In this document: positions 33,613 through 41,705 of the stretch, in pieces | Layout of the letters: every line of letters starts with the position of its first letter | Position numbering within the stretch: position 1 is the stretch's first letter | NCBI RefSeq assembly: GCF_042263505.1 | Contig: NZ_JBHKFI010000017.1 | Span: 46,290 to 110,289 of the forward strand | Origin: Bacillus_BE sp042263505 | GTDB lineage: Bacteria; Bacillota; Bacilli; Bacillales; Cytobacillaceae | DNA: 64,000 nucleotides | Direction of reading: 5' to 3' | The notes under the pieces: model-generated | Database searches by the model: none | Seen by the model: the letters and a program-made list of their open reading frames with translations, nothing else | Told to the model about the DNA's origin: nothing | Position numbers and translations under genes: made by a program

Positions 33613-35385
33613 ATGCAGTGGTTTTCAGAAGAACATTTTCCTACAACGAAATTTCTCTTTTTCACCGGAAAAGGAGGAGTTGGTAAAACATCTGTTGCAA
33701 GTTCATTGTCACTTGTTTTAGCAAAGAAAGGACAGAAAGTTCTTTTGATTAGTACAGACCCAGCTTCTAATTTACAAGATGTCTTTGGTCAAACGTTATC
33801 TAATGAACCATCGCTTATTCAAGGTACGTCCCATTTGTATGCGTTAAATTTAGATCCAGTGCAAGCTGCATCAGACTACAAAGAACGCGTCATTGCACCC
33901 TATAAAGGAAAAATGCCAGATGCGGTACTTGCCACAATGGAAGAACAAATGTCAGGAGCATGTACGGTAGAAATTGCGGCCTTTAACCAATTCTCAACAC
34001 TCTTAACCGATCAACGAATTACAGATGAATTTGATTTAATTGTTTTTGATACTGCACCAACAGGTCATACGTTACGCCTATTACAATTGCCTACGGCTTG
34101 GTCAGGATTTTTAGAAGATAATACGAGTGGTGCTTCATGTTTAGGTCCATTAGCTGGACTAGAAAGTCAAAAGCAGATGTATAATGAAGCCGTTCAAGTA
34201 CTTTCTGATAGAAATTTAACAACGCTCTTATTGGTAAGCCGTCCAGAAGAAGGACCTTTATTAGAGGCAGCACGCGCCTCTAAAGAGTTGAAGGAGCTTG
34301 GAATTGAAAATCAACAAGTAATTGTGAATGGTTTATTTGAACATTCAGCCTTAGAAGATAAGTATGCGAAAGCATTATATGAACGTCAGCAACAAGCGAT
34401 TCAGGATATCCCAAGCGAAATTAAACAGTATCCGATTTATTATTTACCATTAGCACCGTTTACGATTTTAGGATTAAATCAAATGGATAAGTGGATGTCA
34501 CATGATTTTGACCTTTTTTTAAAAGAATGTCCACAAGTATTTATTTCGTACCATACGATTCGAGAACTAGTGGATTACTATGCTCAGCACAATCACCGAG
34601 TGGTGTTTACAATGGGTAAAGGAGGCGTTGGTAAAACAACAGTAGCTTCTTTAGTTGCTCTTGGATTAGCTGAAAAAGGGAAAAAAGTACATTTAACAAC
34701 TACCGATCCTGCTGCGCATGTTGCTTGGACATTAGGTGGTAATACATTACATGAAAATTTAACGATTAGTAGTGTAGACCCGAAAAAAGCTGTACAGGAT
34801 TACAAAGATGAAGTTTTAACAAAGGCTAGTGAGACTATGGATGAAGAAGGTTTGGCTTTTATAAAAGAAGATTTAGAGTCTCCTTGTACAGAAGAAATAG
34901 CTGTGTTCCGTGCTTTTGCGGAAGTGGTTGATCAATCGAAAGATCAAATCGTTGTGATTGATACGGCGCCAACAGGACACACATTACTTTTACTAGATGC
35001 ATCAGAAGCGTATCATAAAGAGATTTCACGTTCTTCAGGCGAAATCCCAGAATCGGTTCGAAACTTATTACCAAAGTTAAGAGACGAGGCTTATACAAGT
35101 ATAATCATTACGACCTTACCAGAAACAACGCCGGTGTTAGAGGCAAAGCGTTTAGAAGAAGATTTACATCGTGCAGGTATTGCGATTCATTGGTGGGTTA
35201 TTAATCAAAGCTTCTATGTAACAAGTACTACTGATCCTGTGTTAGTAAAAAAAGCACAAGAAGAACAAGTATGGATTGAAAATGTAAAAGAATTATCACA
35301 TGGACAGTTTGCGATTATTCCGTGGAGTATTCAAGAACCGAAAGGCATGACAGGTTTACATCAATTACTTCAATTAGACAAATAA
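33613..35385 (+). CDS. arsA: Arsenite-stimulated ATPase ArsA
   Basis: A 590-residue, two-domain ATPase. Both halves have a P-loop (FTGKGGVGKTS near residue 17, MGKGGVGKTT near 335) and the signal-transduction motif DTAPTGHT. Metal-site cysteines lie in SGACTVEIAAF, SGASCLGPLAG and ESPCTEEIAVF. It binds As(III) from ArsD and energises an efflux pump, normally ArsB but in several Firmicutes presumably Acr3. A damaged partial relative of this gene lies at 51546. Confidence 0.95.
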   Translation: MQWFSEEHFPTTKFLFFTGKGGVGKTSVASSLSLVLAKKGQKVLLISTDPASNLQDVFGQTLSNEPSLIQGTSHLYALNLDPVQAASDYKERVIAPYKGKMPDAVLATMEEQMSGACTVEIAAFNQFSTLLTDQRITDEFDLIVFDTAPTGHTLRLLQLPTAWSGFLEDNTSGASCLGPLAGLESQKQMYNEAVQVLSDRNLTTLLLVSRPEEGPLLEAARASKELKELGIENQQVIVNGLFEHSALEDKYAKALYERQQQAIQDIPSEIKQYPIYYLPLAPFTILGLNQMDKWMSHDFDLFLKECPQVFISYHTIRELVDYYAQHNHRVVFTMGKGGVGKTTVASLVALGLAEKGKKVHLTTTDPAAHVAWTLGGNTLHENLTISSVDPKKAVQDYKDEVLTKASETMDEEGLAFIKEDLESPCTEEIAVFRAFAEVVDQSKDQIVVIDTAPTGHTLLLLDASEAYHKEISRSSGEIPESVRNLLPKLRDEAYTSIIITTLPETTPVLEAKRLEEDLHRAGIAIHWWVINQSFYVTSTTDPVLVKKAQEEQVWIENVKELSHGQFAIIPWSIQEPKGMTGLHQLLQLDK

Positions 35386-35438
35386 GAATATCTTATCATC
35401 TAGGAGTTTTTTGATATGTATACGAAAACCAAACATGA

Positions 35439-35582
35439 GTGGATTTGAAACGAAAAGAAACTCTTCTTTGCGTAGTGCTAGGTGCATTATTAGAAGAGAA
35501 AGCAAAACAACCAACTAATGATAAAGAAAAATTACAAGATTTAATGGCTGATGTGAAAAAAAGAGCAACAACTATTGTATGA
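35439..35582 (+). CDS. Small hypothetical ORF between arsA and the HesB-like gene
   Basis: A 47-residue frame beginning GTG with content MDLKRKETLLCVVLGALL and a Lys/Glu-rich second half ending VKKRATTIV. Its stop overlaps the next possible start (ATGA). No ribosome site is evident. It may be the tail of a decayed gene rather than a gene. Not recognised. Confidence 0.3.
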   Translation: MDLKRKETLLCVVLGALLEEKAKQPTNDKEKLQDLMADVKKRATTIV

Positions 35583-35599
35583 TTAAGGAGGATTTAACC

Positions 35600-35884
35600 A
35601 TGAAAATAACTGAACAGGCAAAAGGATACATTCAACAAACTATGAAAGATAACAATGTCAATACACTTCGTTTTTATGGTATTGCGGGCTGCTGTGGAGT
35701 GAACTTAGGTGTAGGTTTACAAGAAGCTGAAGAACATGATGTAATTGAACAAATAAATGGAGTACAAATTGCTATTCATCCAGATGTTAAAGATCAACTT
35801 AACAATGTAACTATCGATGTGGAAGAACAAGATGGTGAAATGGGTATCATATTAGATGGTTATAACCCTTCATCTTGTTGCTAA
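35600..35884 (+). CDS. HesB/IscA-like small protein of ars operons
   Basis: A 94-residue protein with an IscA-like core: MKITEQAKGYIQQTM, then FYGIAGCCGVNLGVGL and a C-terminal PSSCC. The paired cysteines at the loop and the C-terminus suggest a metal or metalloid thiolate site. Similar HesB-like proteins are often found beside arsDA in Bacillaceae, but their role is not established. AAGGAGG gives a clear ribosome site for 35600. A strong terminator follows. Confidence 0.75.
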   Translation: MKITEQAKGYIQQTMKDNNVNTLRFYGIAGCCGVNLGVGLQEAEEHDVIEQINGVQIAIHPDVKDQLNNVTIDVEEQDGEMGIILDGYNPSSCC

Positions 35885-35892
35885 ATGAGTTG

Positions 35893-35942
35893 AAAAAAAC
35901 AACCTTGTCCGATGGTTTTTGAAGGACAAGGTTGTTTTTTAC
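35893..35942 (+). terminator. Terminator of the arsDA unit
   Basis: AAAACAACCTTGTCC pairs with GGACAAGGTTGTTTT over a 13-base loop; A and T tracts on the two sides allow use on both strands, so it may also terminate gshF. Confidence 0.9.
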
Positions 35943-36024
35943 TACTAAAATGGGGATTTTGTTAGATTATAAAAAGGGAACGAACTCGATTTAAAGGGTA
36001 CCTTTTTATTTTTTATATAAACAA

Positions 36025-38331
36025 TTATTCTTTTTCATTTAACTCTACAAGCTCAAGGATTTTCATTGCAACATTTCTTTCTGTTCCTTTGAATGGATAA
36101 GAATGTATATGGATTGCAGGATTAAAATTCAATTCGATGATTGCGTAAGAGGAGTGTTTATCTTCTAAATCTTCGATCATCATATCCACTCCACAAATTT
36201 TTGCTCCCACTGCTTGTGATGCTTTAACAGCAATTTGTTTAAATACTTCTGGTATTTGATCTGTTACATCTATACTGTCCCCACCAGTTGAGATGTTTGA
36301 ATTCTCACGTAAATATTGTAATTTACCTTCAGGAAGCACTGTATTGATTGTAAGACCTTCTTGTTGCAAGAAGAGTTTCATGTTTTCATCTATTTCAATC
36401 TTCTCTAACGGAGTTTTGTATCCTTTACCTCTTAGTGGATCTACGTTTTTTTTGCTGATTAGTTGTTGAATTGTAGATATTCCATCTCCAGTAACATTGG
36501 CAGGGACTCTATGCAAGACAGCGACTGTTTCATCTCCAATTACCATGAAGCGATATTCTTTTCCTTTAATAAAAGGTTCAATAAGGATAGTGGAATCTTT
36601 ACTAAAAGCGATTTCTAAACCTTTGATTAAATCTTCTTCATTTGTTCCATTAGGAAAGATTGATATGCCCAAACCAAAATTAGTTGATTTAGGTTTTATC
36701 ACGAGTGGAACACCTATCCAATTGCTCAGCGATTCCTTTGCAGAATTAATATCAAAAAATTCTTCGCCTTCAGGAACGACTATGTTATTTCTCATAAGTA
36801 TTTGCTTAGTCACACTTTTATTTTCCATAATCAATACAGTGACATACTGATCTTTACTCGTTTTGGTTGCTTGTTTAATGTATTGTGTATTTTCCTCTTT
36901 GGTTAATTCGATAAAATTATCTTTTCGATCTAGAACGTGAAAATGAATACCCCTTTTAATACTTTCTTTCAAAAGTATTTGAGTGGAAAGTTCCATATCT
37001 GTATAAGGTTTTAACTTGAAGCGTTCTGAGAAAGCTTCTTTTTTGTGTTTTTCAGCTAGTTCCAAATGAGCTTTTATATAACCTTTTTCTTTGCACAGAC
37101 TAGCAAGACGATAAGAATAAGTCTTTTGATAGTTAATCATCAATTCCTCTTTTTCTTTAAGAAGATTATAAAAAGGCAGTTCATACTGTTGATTCATTTC
37201 TAGAAGGTCATGTAAAATGCTAATACCCCAACTTTGTAATGAAATTGTTGAACCATTTTGAATGAGACTTAATTGCAGATTTTGTCCTTCAATCGCTACT
37301 TTTTTGGAGTTTAGTTCACTCTCTAGTTGCCAGTTATCATACAATGTTTCTTCTTTTTCGAGGCAATATAATAAAAATAGATGAATAAAATTCATATCCT
37401 CAACAGATAATCCACTCTTTACAAAAGGATTAATATCGATAGTGCGAATTTCTAAATATTCAATACCATTGTTAAATAAATTTTCAGCTGAATATGGGGT
37501 TCCTTTACTTTTTAAGCGTATTTGTGAATATAACTCTCTTATATTTTTAATCACACCTTTATCGATATAGGAAGTAATGGAATTCACATATTGATCAATG
37601 GAAGAATAATCGAGCGTAATGAATTCTTTGTTTTGGTAACCACAGATACTATTTCTGTATGAGATTGCTTTTTCATTAGAGTACGTTTCCTCTGAAATTT
37701 CTTGAAGTGTTTTTACACACTGTTGCTCATATGTTTTATGAATGGTATTAGTGGCACCAAGAAAATAGACTAAGAGCCAATGGTGACGTAAATAGTTACG
37801 TGTAAGTTTTAAATATAGTTCTTGTTTAAAATCATGTAGTGACGTTTGCTTTTTAGTTTTGCTATATAAAGTGTGTATTAATTTTTCACCTAAAGAGAAA
37901 TTGATATGGATACCTGAGATTAACTGTTTTTTCCCTCCGTATTTTTGTTCTAAATACTCACGATAACATTCATCTTTTCCTTGGTTTGAGAAAGTAGCGA
38001 TTGGAATATCTTTATTTTCTGGTGTAACAGCAGGCATAGATTGTGGCCAAATAAACTCATTATCCAGCTCCAATGCGGCTATGTTATACAAAGAATCTAA
38101 AAAATCAATAGCATCACTTGTAGTATGAAATACGGGTGTGACAAGCTCTAATTGACTTTCCGAAAAATCCGTAGTGATATAAGGATTTTCTTTTTTATCG
38201 CCGAAAACTTTGGGGTGTGGACTTAAAGAAAGCATACCACTGTCAGTAACACGCAATCCCTCCCTTTCAATCCCGAAGTTAGCATCTAATATTTGCTTAT
38301 TTGAAAGGTTAGAAAAAAGACTGAATTTCAT
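36025..38331 (-). CDS. gshF: Bifunctional glutamate-cysteine ligase / glutathione synthetase GshF
   Basis: A 768-residue fusion that makes glutathione from its amino acids. The N-terminal GshA-type ligase domain has FGIEREGLRVTDSG, SESQLELVTP and EIRTIDINPF. The C-terminal ATP-grasp domain has PLVIKPKSTNFGLGI, EPFIKGKEYRFMVIGD and ELNFNPAIHIHSYPF. Most Bacillus use bacillithiol, so a gshF inside an arsenic island suggests glutathione supply for As(III) binding, for ArsM or for redox protection. That link is inference. Oriented against arsDA and with the marR-arsM unit. Confidence 0.95.
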   Translation of the reverse strand: MKFSLFSNLSNKQILDANFGIEREGLRVTDSGMLSLSPHPKVFGDKKENPYITTDFSESQLELVTPVFHTTSDAIDFLDSLYNIAALELDNEFIWPQSMPAVTPENKDIPIATFSNQGKDECYREYLEQKYGGKKQLISGIHINFSLGEKLIHTLYSKTKKQTSLHDFKQELYLKLTRNYLRHHWLLVYFLGATNTIHKTYEQQCVKTLQEISEETYSNEKAISYRNSICGYQNKEFITLDYSSIDQYVNSITSYIDKGVIKNIRELYSQIRLKSKGTPYSAENLFNNGIEYLEIRTIDINPFVKSGLSVEDMNFIHLFLLYCLEKEETLYDNWQLESELNSKKVAIEGQNLQLSLIQNGSTISLQSWGISILHDLLEMNQQYELPFYNLLKEKEELMINYQKTYSYRLASLCKEKGYIKAHLELAEKHKKEAFSERFKLKPYTDMELSTQILLKESIKRGIHFHVLDRKDNFIELTKEENTQYIKQATKTSKDQYVTVLIMENKSVTKQILMRNNIVVPEGEEFFDINSAKESLSNWIGVPLVIKPKSTNFGLGISIFPNGTNEEDLIKGLEIAFSKDSTILIEPFIKGKEYRFMVIGDETVAVLHRVPANVTGDGISTIQQLISKKNVDPLRGKGYKTPLEKIEIDENMKLFLQQEGLTINTVLPEGKLQYLRENSNISTGGDSIDVTDQIPEVFKQIAVKASQAVGAKICGVDMMIEDLEDKHSSYAIIELNFNPAIHIHSYPFKGTERNVAMKILELVELNEKE

Positions 38332-38488
38332 GTTGGTATTTCCTCCTATATATAACGTTAAATATTACGATCGACAATATGCCTTTTATGAAAGAGGATA
38401 TAGCGATACTTCACCAAATACCGTTTAATCCGAATATAGGAATAAGGAGTAGTGCTAAAGGTATTCACATAAGCGTAAATACATAAGT

Positions 38489-38524
38489 TAACAAGGCCCA
38501 GTTTATTCTGAGCCTTGTTTTTTA
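38489..38524. terminator. Hairpin between gshF and arsM
   Basis: ACAAGGC pairs with GCCTTGT, followed on the plus strand by T7 and preceded by the complementary A-rich side for the minus strand. Placement after arsM on the minus strand suggests it ends that transcript imperfectly. Confidence 0.5.
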
Positions 38525-38549
38525 ATATTGTAGTCAACAATGATTGGAT

Positions 38550-39359
38550 TTAATTTTCACTTTTGTTTTCTTCTTTAACTGCCTCTATTATAAAGGACGC
38601 AACAAAGTCCTCAATATTCTTATCAGGGACCCATGTTTTTAATATTTCTTTGCTGTTATCCTTTGGAGTCATTCGTACGTCTTTGAATCCTGCATTGTGA
38701 AGCATGAGTTCTATTTCACCCACATATTCAGCCCCACTAACACATCCTGCAAATAATTCTAAATCCTGTTGTATCTTTTGTGGTAATTTTGCTGTTGCAA
38801 CAATATCAGAAATAGATAATCTTCCACCAGGCTTAAGAACTCTATATGCTTCTTTAAATACCTGCATTTTATCAAGTGATAGGTTTACTACGCAATTTGA
38901 TATGATCACATCTACTGATTCATCAGTAACCGGTAAATGTTCGATTTCTCCTAGCCTGAATTCCACATTGGTATAACCTCTTTTTTCTGCATTCTTACGA
39001 GCCAACTTAACCATTTCAGGAGTCATATCAACACCTATTACGAATCCAGTTTCACCTACATGCTCTCTTGAGAGGAAGCAATCGATGCCACCTCCACTTC
39101 CAAGATCAAGGACTACTTCTCCTTCTTTTAGTGCTGCAATGGCAGTAGGATTCCCACACCCTAATCCCATATTAGCTTCTGATGGCACATTTGAAAGGTC
39201 ATCTTCTGTATATCCTAATTTGAGTGATATACCCTGTATATCCGTTGTTGTTTCGTTACAACCACAGCTTCCACTGCAGCAATTGCTATTAGAGTTATTT
39301 AATGCAATCCCTGTATATTTTTTTTGAATTTGTTCCCTAATTTCTTCTTTTTCCCTCAT
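38550..39359 (-). CDS. arsM: Arsenite S-adenosylmethionine methyltransferase ArsM
   Basis: A 269-residue SAM methyltransferase. The SAM loop is VLDLGSGGGIDC; the conserved As(III)-binding cysteines are in MGLGCGNP, IISNCVVNLS and ELFAGCVSGAEY. An N-terminal CCSGSCGC cluster adds further thiols. It converts As(III) to methylated species using glutathione or thioredoxin as reductant; gshF next door fits this. AAGGTG precedes the ATG at 39359. It lies after the marR gene on the same strand, with a shared 16-base site before each. Confidence 0.95.
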   Translation of the reverse strand: MREKEEIREQIQKKYTGIALNNSNSNCCSGSCGCNETTTDIQGISLKLGYTEDDLSNVPSEANMGLGCGNPTAIAALKEGEVVLDLGSGGGIDCFLSREHVGETGFVIGVDMTPEMVKLARKNAEKRGYTNVEFRLGEIEHLPVTDESVDVIISNCVVNLSLDKMQVFKEAYRVLKPGGRLSISDIVATAKLPQKIQQDLELFAGCVSGAEYVGEIELMLHNAGFKDVRMTPKDNSKEILKTWVPDKNIEDFVASFIIEAVKEENKSEN

Positions 39360-39452
39360 GGAAATCACCTTCTATATATTTTTTGTTAATTCTAAGGCAA
39401 TAGATAAAAAAACTGAAAAATACATCTTTTCATGTATAAATCTCTCTAATAT

Positions 39453-39468
39453 TATTTGTGATTTGCAA
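39453..39468. promoter_or_regulatory. Shared 16-bp site before arsM (candidate MarR operator)
   Basis: TATTTGTGATTTGCAA is identical to 39981-39996, upstream of the marR gene. The TTG...CAA ends give it partial dyad symmetry. Two identical copies, each before a minus-strand gene of the same unit, suggest the binding site of the MarR protein. Confidence 0.65.
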
Positions 39469-39482
39469 CTATATTCTCAAAT

Positions 39483-39511
39483 GCTGTCCTCCTTTATCTG
39501 GGAGGACAGCG
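39483..39511 (-). terminator. Hairpin at the end of the marR gene
   Basis: GCTGTCCTCC (39483-39492) pairs perfectly with GGAGGACAGC (39501-39510), overlapping the last codons of the gene. No T-run follows on the minus strand, so attenuation or mRNA stabilisation is likelier than full termination. Confidence 0.6.
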
Positions 39512-39949
39512 TTTACTTTCCGACTTCCTCGTTGCATCGTCTAATAAGTATAGTGAACGGATTACAGTTTCCTTTTCAAAATCACTTAATGAAGAAAATA
39601 TCTGGTTAAGATAAATATTCATTTCTTGATTAATCTTTTGTTCTGTGGCTTTTCCCTTAGATGTTAGTGATAAAAGATTAACACGGTTATCATTAGGATG
39701 TGGAGTCTTTTTAACCAAGTCTCTTTCATTTAGTGTCTTGATCTGTCGGCTGAAGGTCGTGATATCTAAACCTAAAGCTCCAGCAACATCCTGCATGGAA
39801 GGCTCATTCTGTCTTGAAATTTCGTATAAGATGTGACTTTGAATGAGACTAATATCATCTCCACAGCAGTCTTCACAGCAACGTTCGTTTAAGAAACCAA
39901 ATCTTCTTACGATCATTTGGAAAACGTTTCTTAGGTTATTATTTTTCAT
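39494..39949 (-). CDS. MarR family regulator with N-terminal cysteine cluster
   Basis: A 151-residue winged-helix regulator: QDVAGALGLDITTFSRQIKTLNERDLV is the recognition region and PHPNDNRVNLLSLTSKGKA the wing. Unusually, NERCCEDCCGDD near residues 22-33 has four cysteines in two pairs, a probable metalloid or redox sensor. It lies upstream of arsM on the same strand, and both genes share a 16-bp site, so it probably controls itself and arsM independently of ArsR. The inducer is inference. Confidence 0.85.
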   Translation of the reverse strand: MKNNNLRNVFQMIVRRFGFLNERCCEDCCGDDISLIQSHILYEISRQNEPSMQDVAGALGLDITTFSRQIKTLNERDLVKKTPHPNDNRVNLLSLTSKGKATEQKINQEMNIYLNQIFSSLSDFEKETVIRSLYLLDDATRKSESKRCPPR

Positions 39950-39980
39950 GTTTTCACCTCTAATTTATTTATACACTATA

Positions 39981-39996
39981 TATTTGTGATTTGCAA
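39981..39996. promoter_or_regulatory. Shared 16-bp site before the marR gene (candidate MarR operator)
   Basis: Second copy of TATTTGTGATTTGCAA, 32 bases before the marR start and about 70 bases before the divergent arsN-type gene, so it may control both directions. Confidence 0.65.
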
Positions 39997-40064
39997 GTAT
40001 TTATACTTTTAAAATACAAATATTTTTTGTATAATAAAGTTAAAAAATTAACGGAGGAGTAACT

Positions 40065-40568
40065 GTGATATCTAATCTAAAAGTAAGACTTGCGACCAAA
40101 AAAGACTTGACGGACATCTTGGACATTTATAACCAAGGTATTGAAGACAGAATTGCTACGTTAGAAGAAAATCCTAAAGACCTGAATTATATGCAAAACT
40201 GGTTTGAAAAAGAACATAATCAAAGGTACCTGGTTATGGTTGCGGAGAAAAATGGAGAAATAGTAGGGTGGGCATCTTTAAACCGGTATTCTAACCGTTG
40301 CGCTTACAATGGAGTAACAGATCTATCCATATACATAAAAAGATTTCAACGAGGGGTAGGAATTGGCTCTACTCTGTTGAAAGAGATTGAACGAAATGCA
40401 AAAATTAATGATTTCAATAAAATAGTTCTATTTACATTTCCTTTTAATGAAATGGGACAATACTTATATAGAAAAATTGGGTATCGAGAAGTTGGTATTT
40501 TAAAGAATCAAGGTAAATTAGACAACAAATTTGTCGATGTAATGGTAATGGAGAAGATTTTAATATAA
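40065..40568 (+). CDS. arsN: ArsN1-type N-acetyltransferase (arsinothricin / phosphinothricin family)
   Basis: A 167-residue GNAT enzyme of the PAT/Bar type. VRLATKKDLTDILDIYNQGI at the start, GEIVGWASLNRYSNRCAYNGVTDLSIYI and the acetyl-CoA loop RGVGIGSTLL are family features. Members in ars operons acetylate the organoarsenical antibiotic arsinothricin; acetylation of phosphinothricin is the alternative. The start is GTG behind GGAGGAG. Divergent from marR-arsM. Confidence 0.85.
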   Translation: MISNLKVRLATKKDLTDILDIYNQGIEDRIATLEENPKDLNYMQNWFEKEHNQRYLVMVAEKNGEIVGWASLNRYSNRCAYNGVTDLSIYIKRFQRGVGIGSTLLKEIERNAKINDFNKIVLFTFPFNEMGQYLYRKIGYREVGILKNQGKLDNKFVDVMVMEKILI

Positions 40569-40621
40569 GGAGCACAGCGGATATTCCAATAGTGGATACT
40601 TTAAATCTGAAACAAATCGAA

Positions 40622-40659
40622 GATTCTTTTTAATGGGAATTGTAAAAAGAATCCTTTTT
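40622..40659 (+). terminator. Terminator of arsN
   Basis: GATTCTTTTTA pairs with TAAAAAGAATC and is followed by C and T5. Confidence 0.75.
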
Positions 40660-40800
40660 GTTAGAGTGAGCACAAAATGATCAAACTTTTTTTAAAATAG
40701 ATTCATTTAATCTACCTGTAAAAAAGAGGCATACGAACATATTTTGTTTAAACTTTATTTTAAACCTTCAGCAGTTGTAGATTTGTAGGTCGTAATATTA

Positions 40801-40849
40801 AAAAAGATCAGCCTTCAAACTTAATGAATTGGAGGACTGGTCTTTTTTG
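40801..40849 (+). terminator. Second terminator-like hairpin
   Basis: GATCAGCCTTCAA pairs imperfectly with TTGGAGGACTGGTC, flanked by A5 and T6. No gene directly precedes it on either strand. Confidence 0.6.
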
Positions 40850-41099
40850 TTTTCATTATATAAATTTGCTTTCCTCTGAAATTAGGGCATTCTTTTTTTG
40901 AATTTATCATTACATACAGTTTATGGAAGATTCTTTGAATTTCAATAAACTAATTTAAAAAAAGAAAAGCCTTGTGGGGAAATTCCTTACATTAAGTCAG
41001 GGTAATAAATCGCAAGTTTAGTTAAAATCCTGATACCCAATACTAATTATTTTATAGAAAATAAGGATGTAAATAGTTTTCGTTTAAGGGGGGAAAAAA

Positions 41100-41705
41100 A
41101 TGTCGGAAAATAAAGTAAAATATGCAATGCTTATTGATTTACGAAAGTGTGTTGCATGTCATGCATGCACAGTTGCATGTAAAAGCGAAAACAATGTTCC
41201 ACTAGGCTATTTTAGAAATTGGGTTTCAGAAATTGAAAAAGGTAAATTTCCAGATGTATCAAGGTCTCCACTTCCAAGACTATGTAATCATTGTGAAAAT
41301 GCACCATGTGAAAAAGTTTGCCCAGTTAAAGCAACTTATTATACTGATGATGGTACTGTTCAGATTGATTATGATAAGTGTATTGGATGCGGTTATTGTA
41401 TTCAGGCTTGTCCATATGATGCTAGATTTATTAATCCTTTACGAAAAACGGCTGAGAAGTGTACATACTGTTATCATAGAATTGCTAAAGGCGAACTTCC
41501 TGCTTGTGTATCTACCTGTATTGGTGATGCTCGTGTTTTTGGAGATATCAACGATCCAAAAAGCGAAATTTCAATGATAATCGCCAAAAATAAAGTTGAA
41601 GTGTTGAAACCTGAGAAAAATACTCACCCAAAAACATTCTATATTATGCCTGACGAAAAATTAACGAGACCAGATTATTCGGTTATTTTCGGAGGAGAAG
41701 AATAA
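41100..41705 (+). CDS. Respiratory reductase iron-sulfur subunit (DmsB/ArrB/TtrB type)
   Basis: A 201-residue electron-transfer subunit with four cubane clusters: CVACHACTVAC, CNHCENAPCEKVCP, CIGCGYCIQACP and CTYCYHRIAKGELPACVSTC. It carries electrons from the membrane subunit to the molybdenum subunit. It has no signal peptide of its own, so it would travel through Tat with the catalytic subunit. AAGGGGGG precedes the ATG. The next gene starts within its stop (TAATG). ArrB, TtrB and PsrB are all plausible equivalents. Confidence 0.88.
   Translation: MSENKVKYAMLIDLRKCVACHACTVACKSENNVPLGYFRNWVSEIEKGKFPDVSRSPLPRLCNHCENAPCEKVCPVKATYYTDDGTVQIDYDKCIGCGYCIQACPYDARFINPLRKTAEKCTYCYHRIAKGELPACVSTCIGDARVFGDINDPKSEISMIIAKNKVEVLKPEKNTHPKTFYIMPDEKLTRPDYSVIFGGEE

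Larger units (their letters stand above)
40569..41099. other. Intergenic region before the respiratory cluster
   Basis: Two terminator-like hairpins (40622-40659 and 40801-40849) but no gene. The last 100 bases are A/T-rich and probably hold the promoter of the reductase operon; no confident -35/-10 pair or response-regulator site was identified. Confidence 0.55.
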
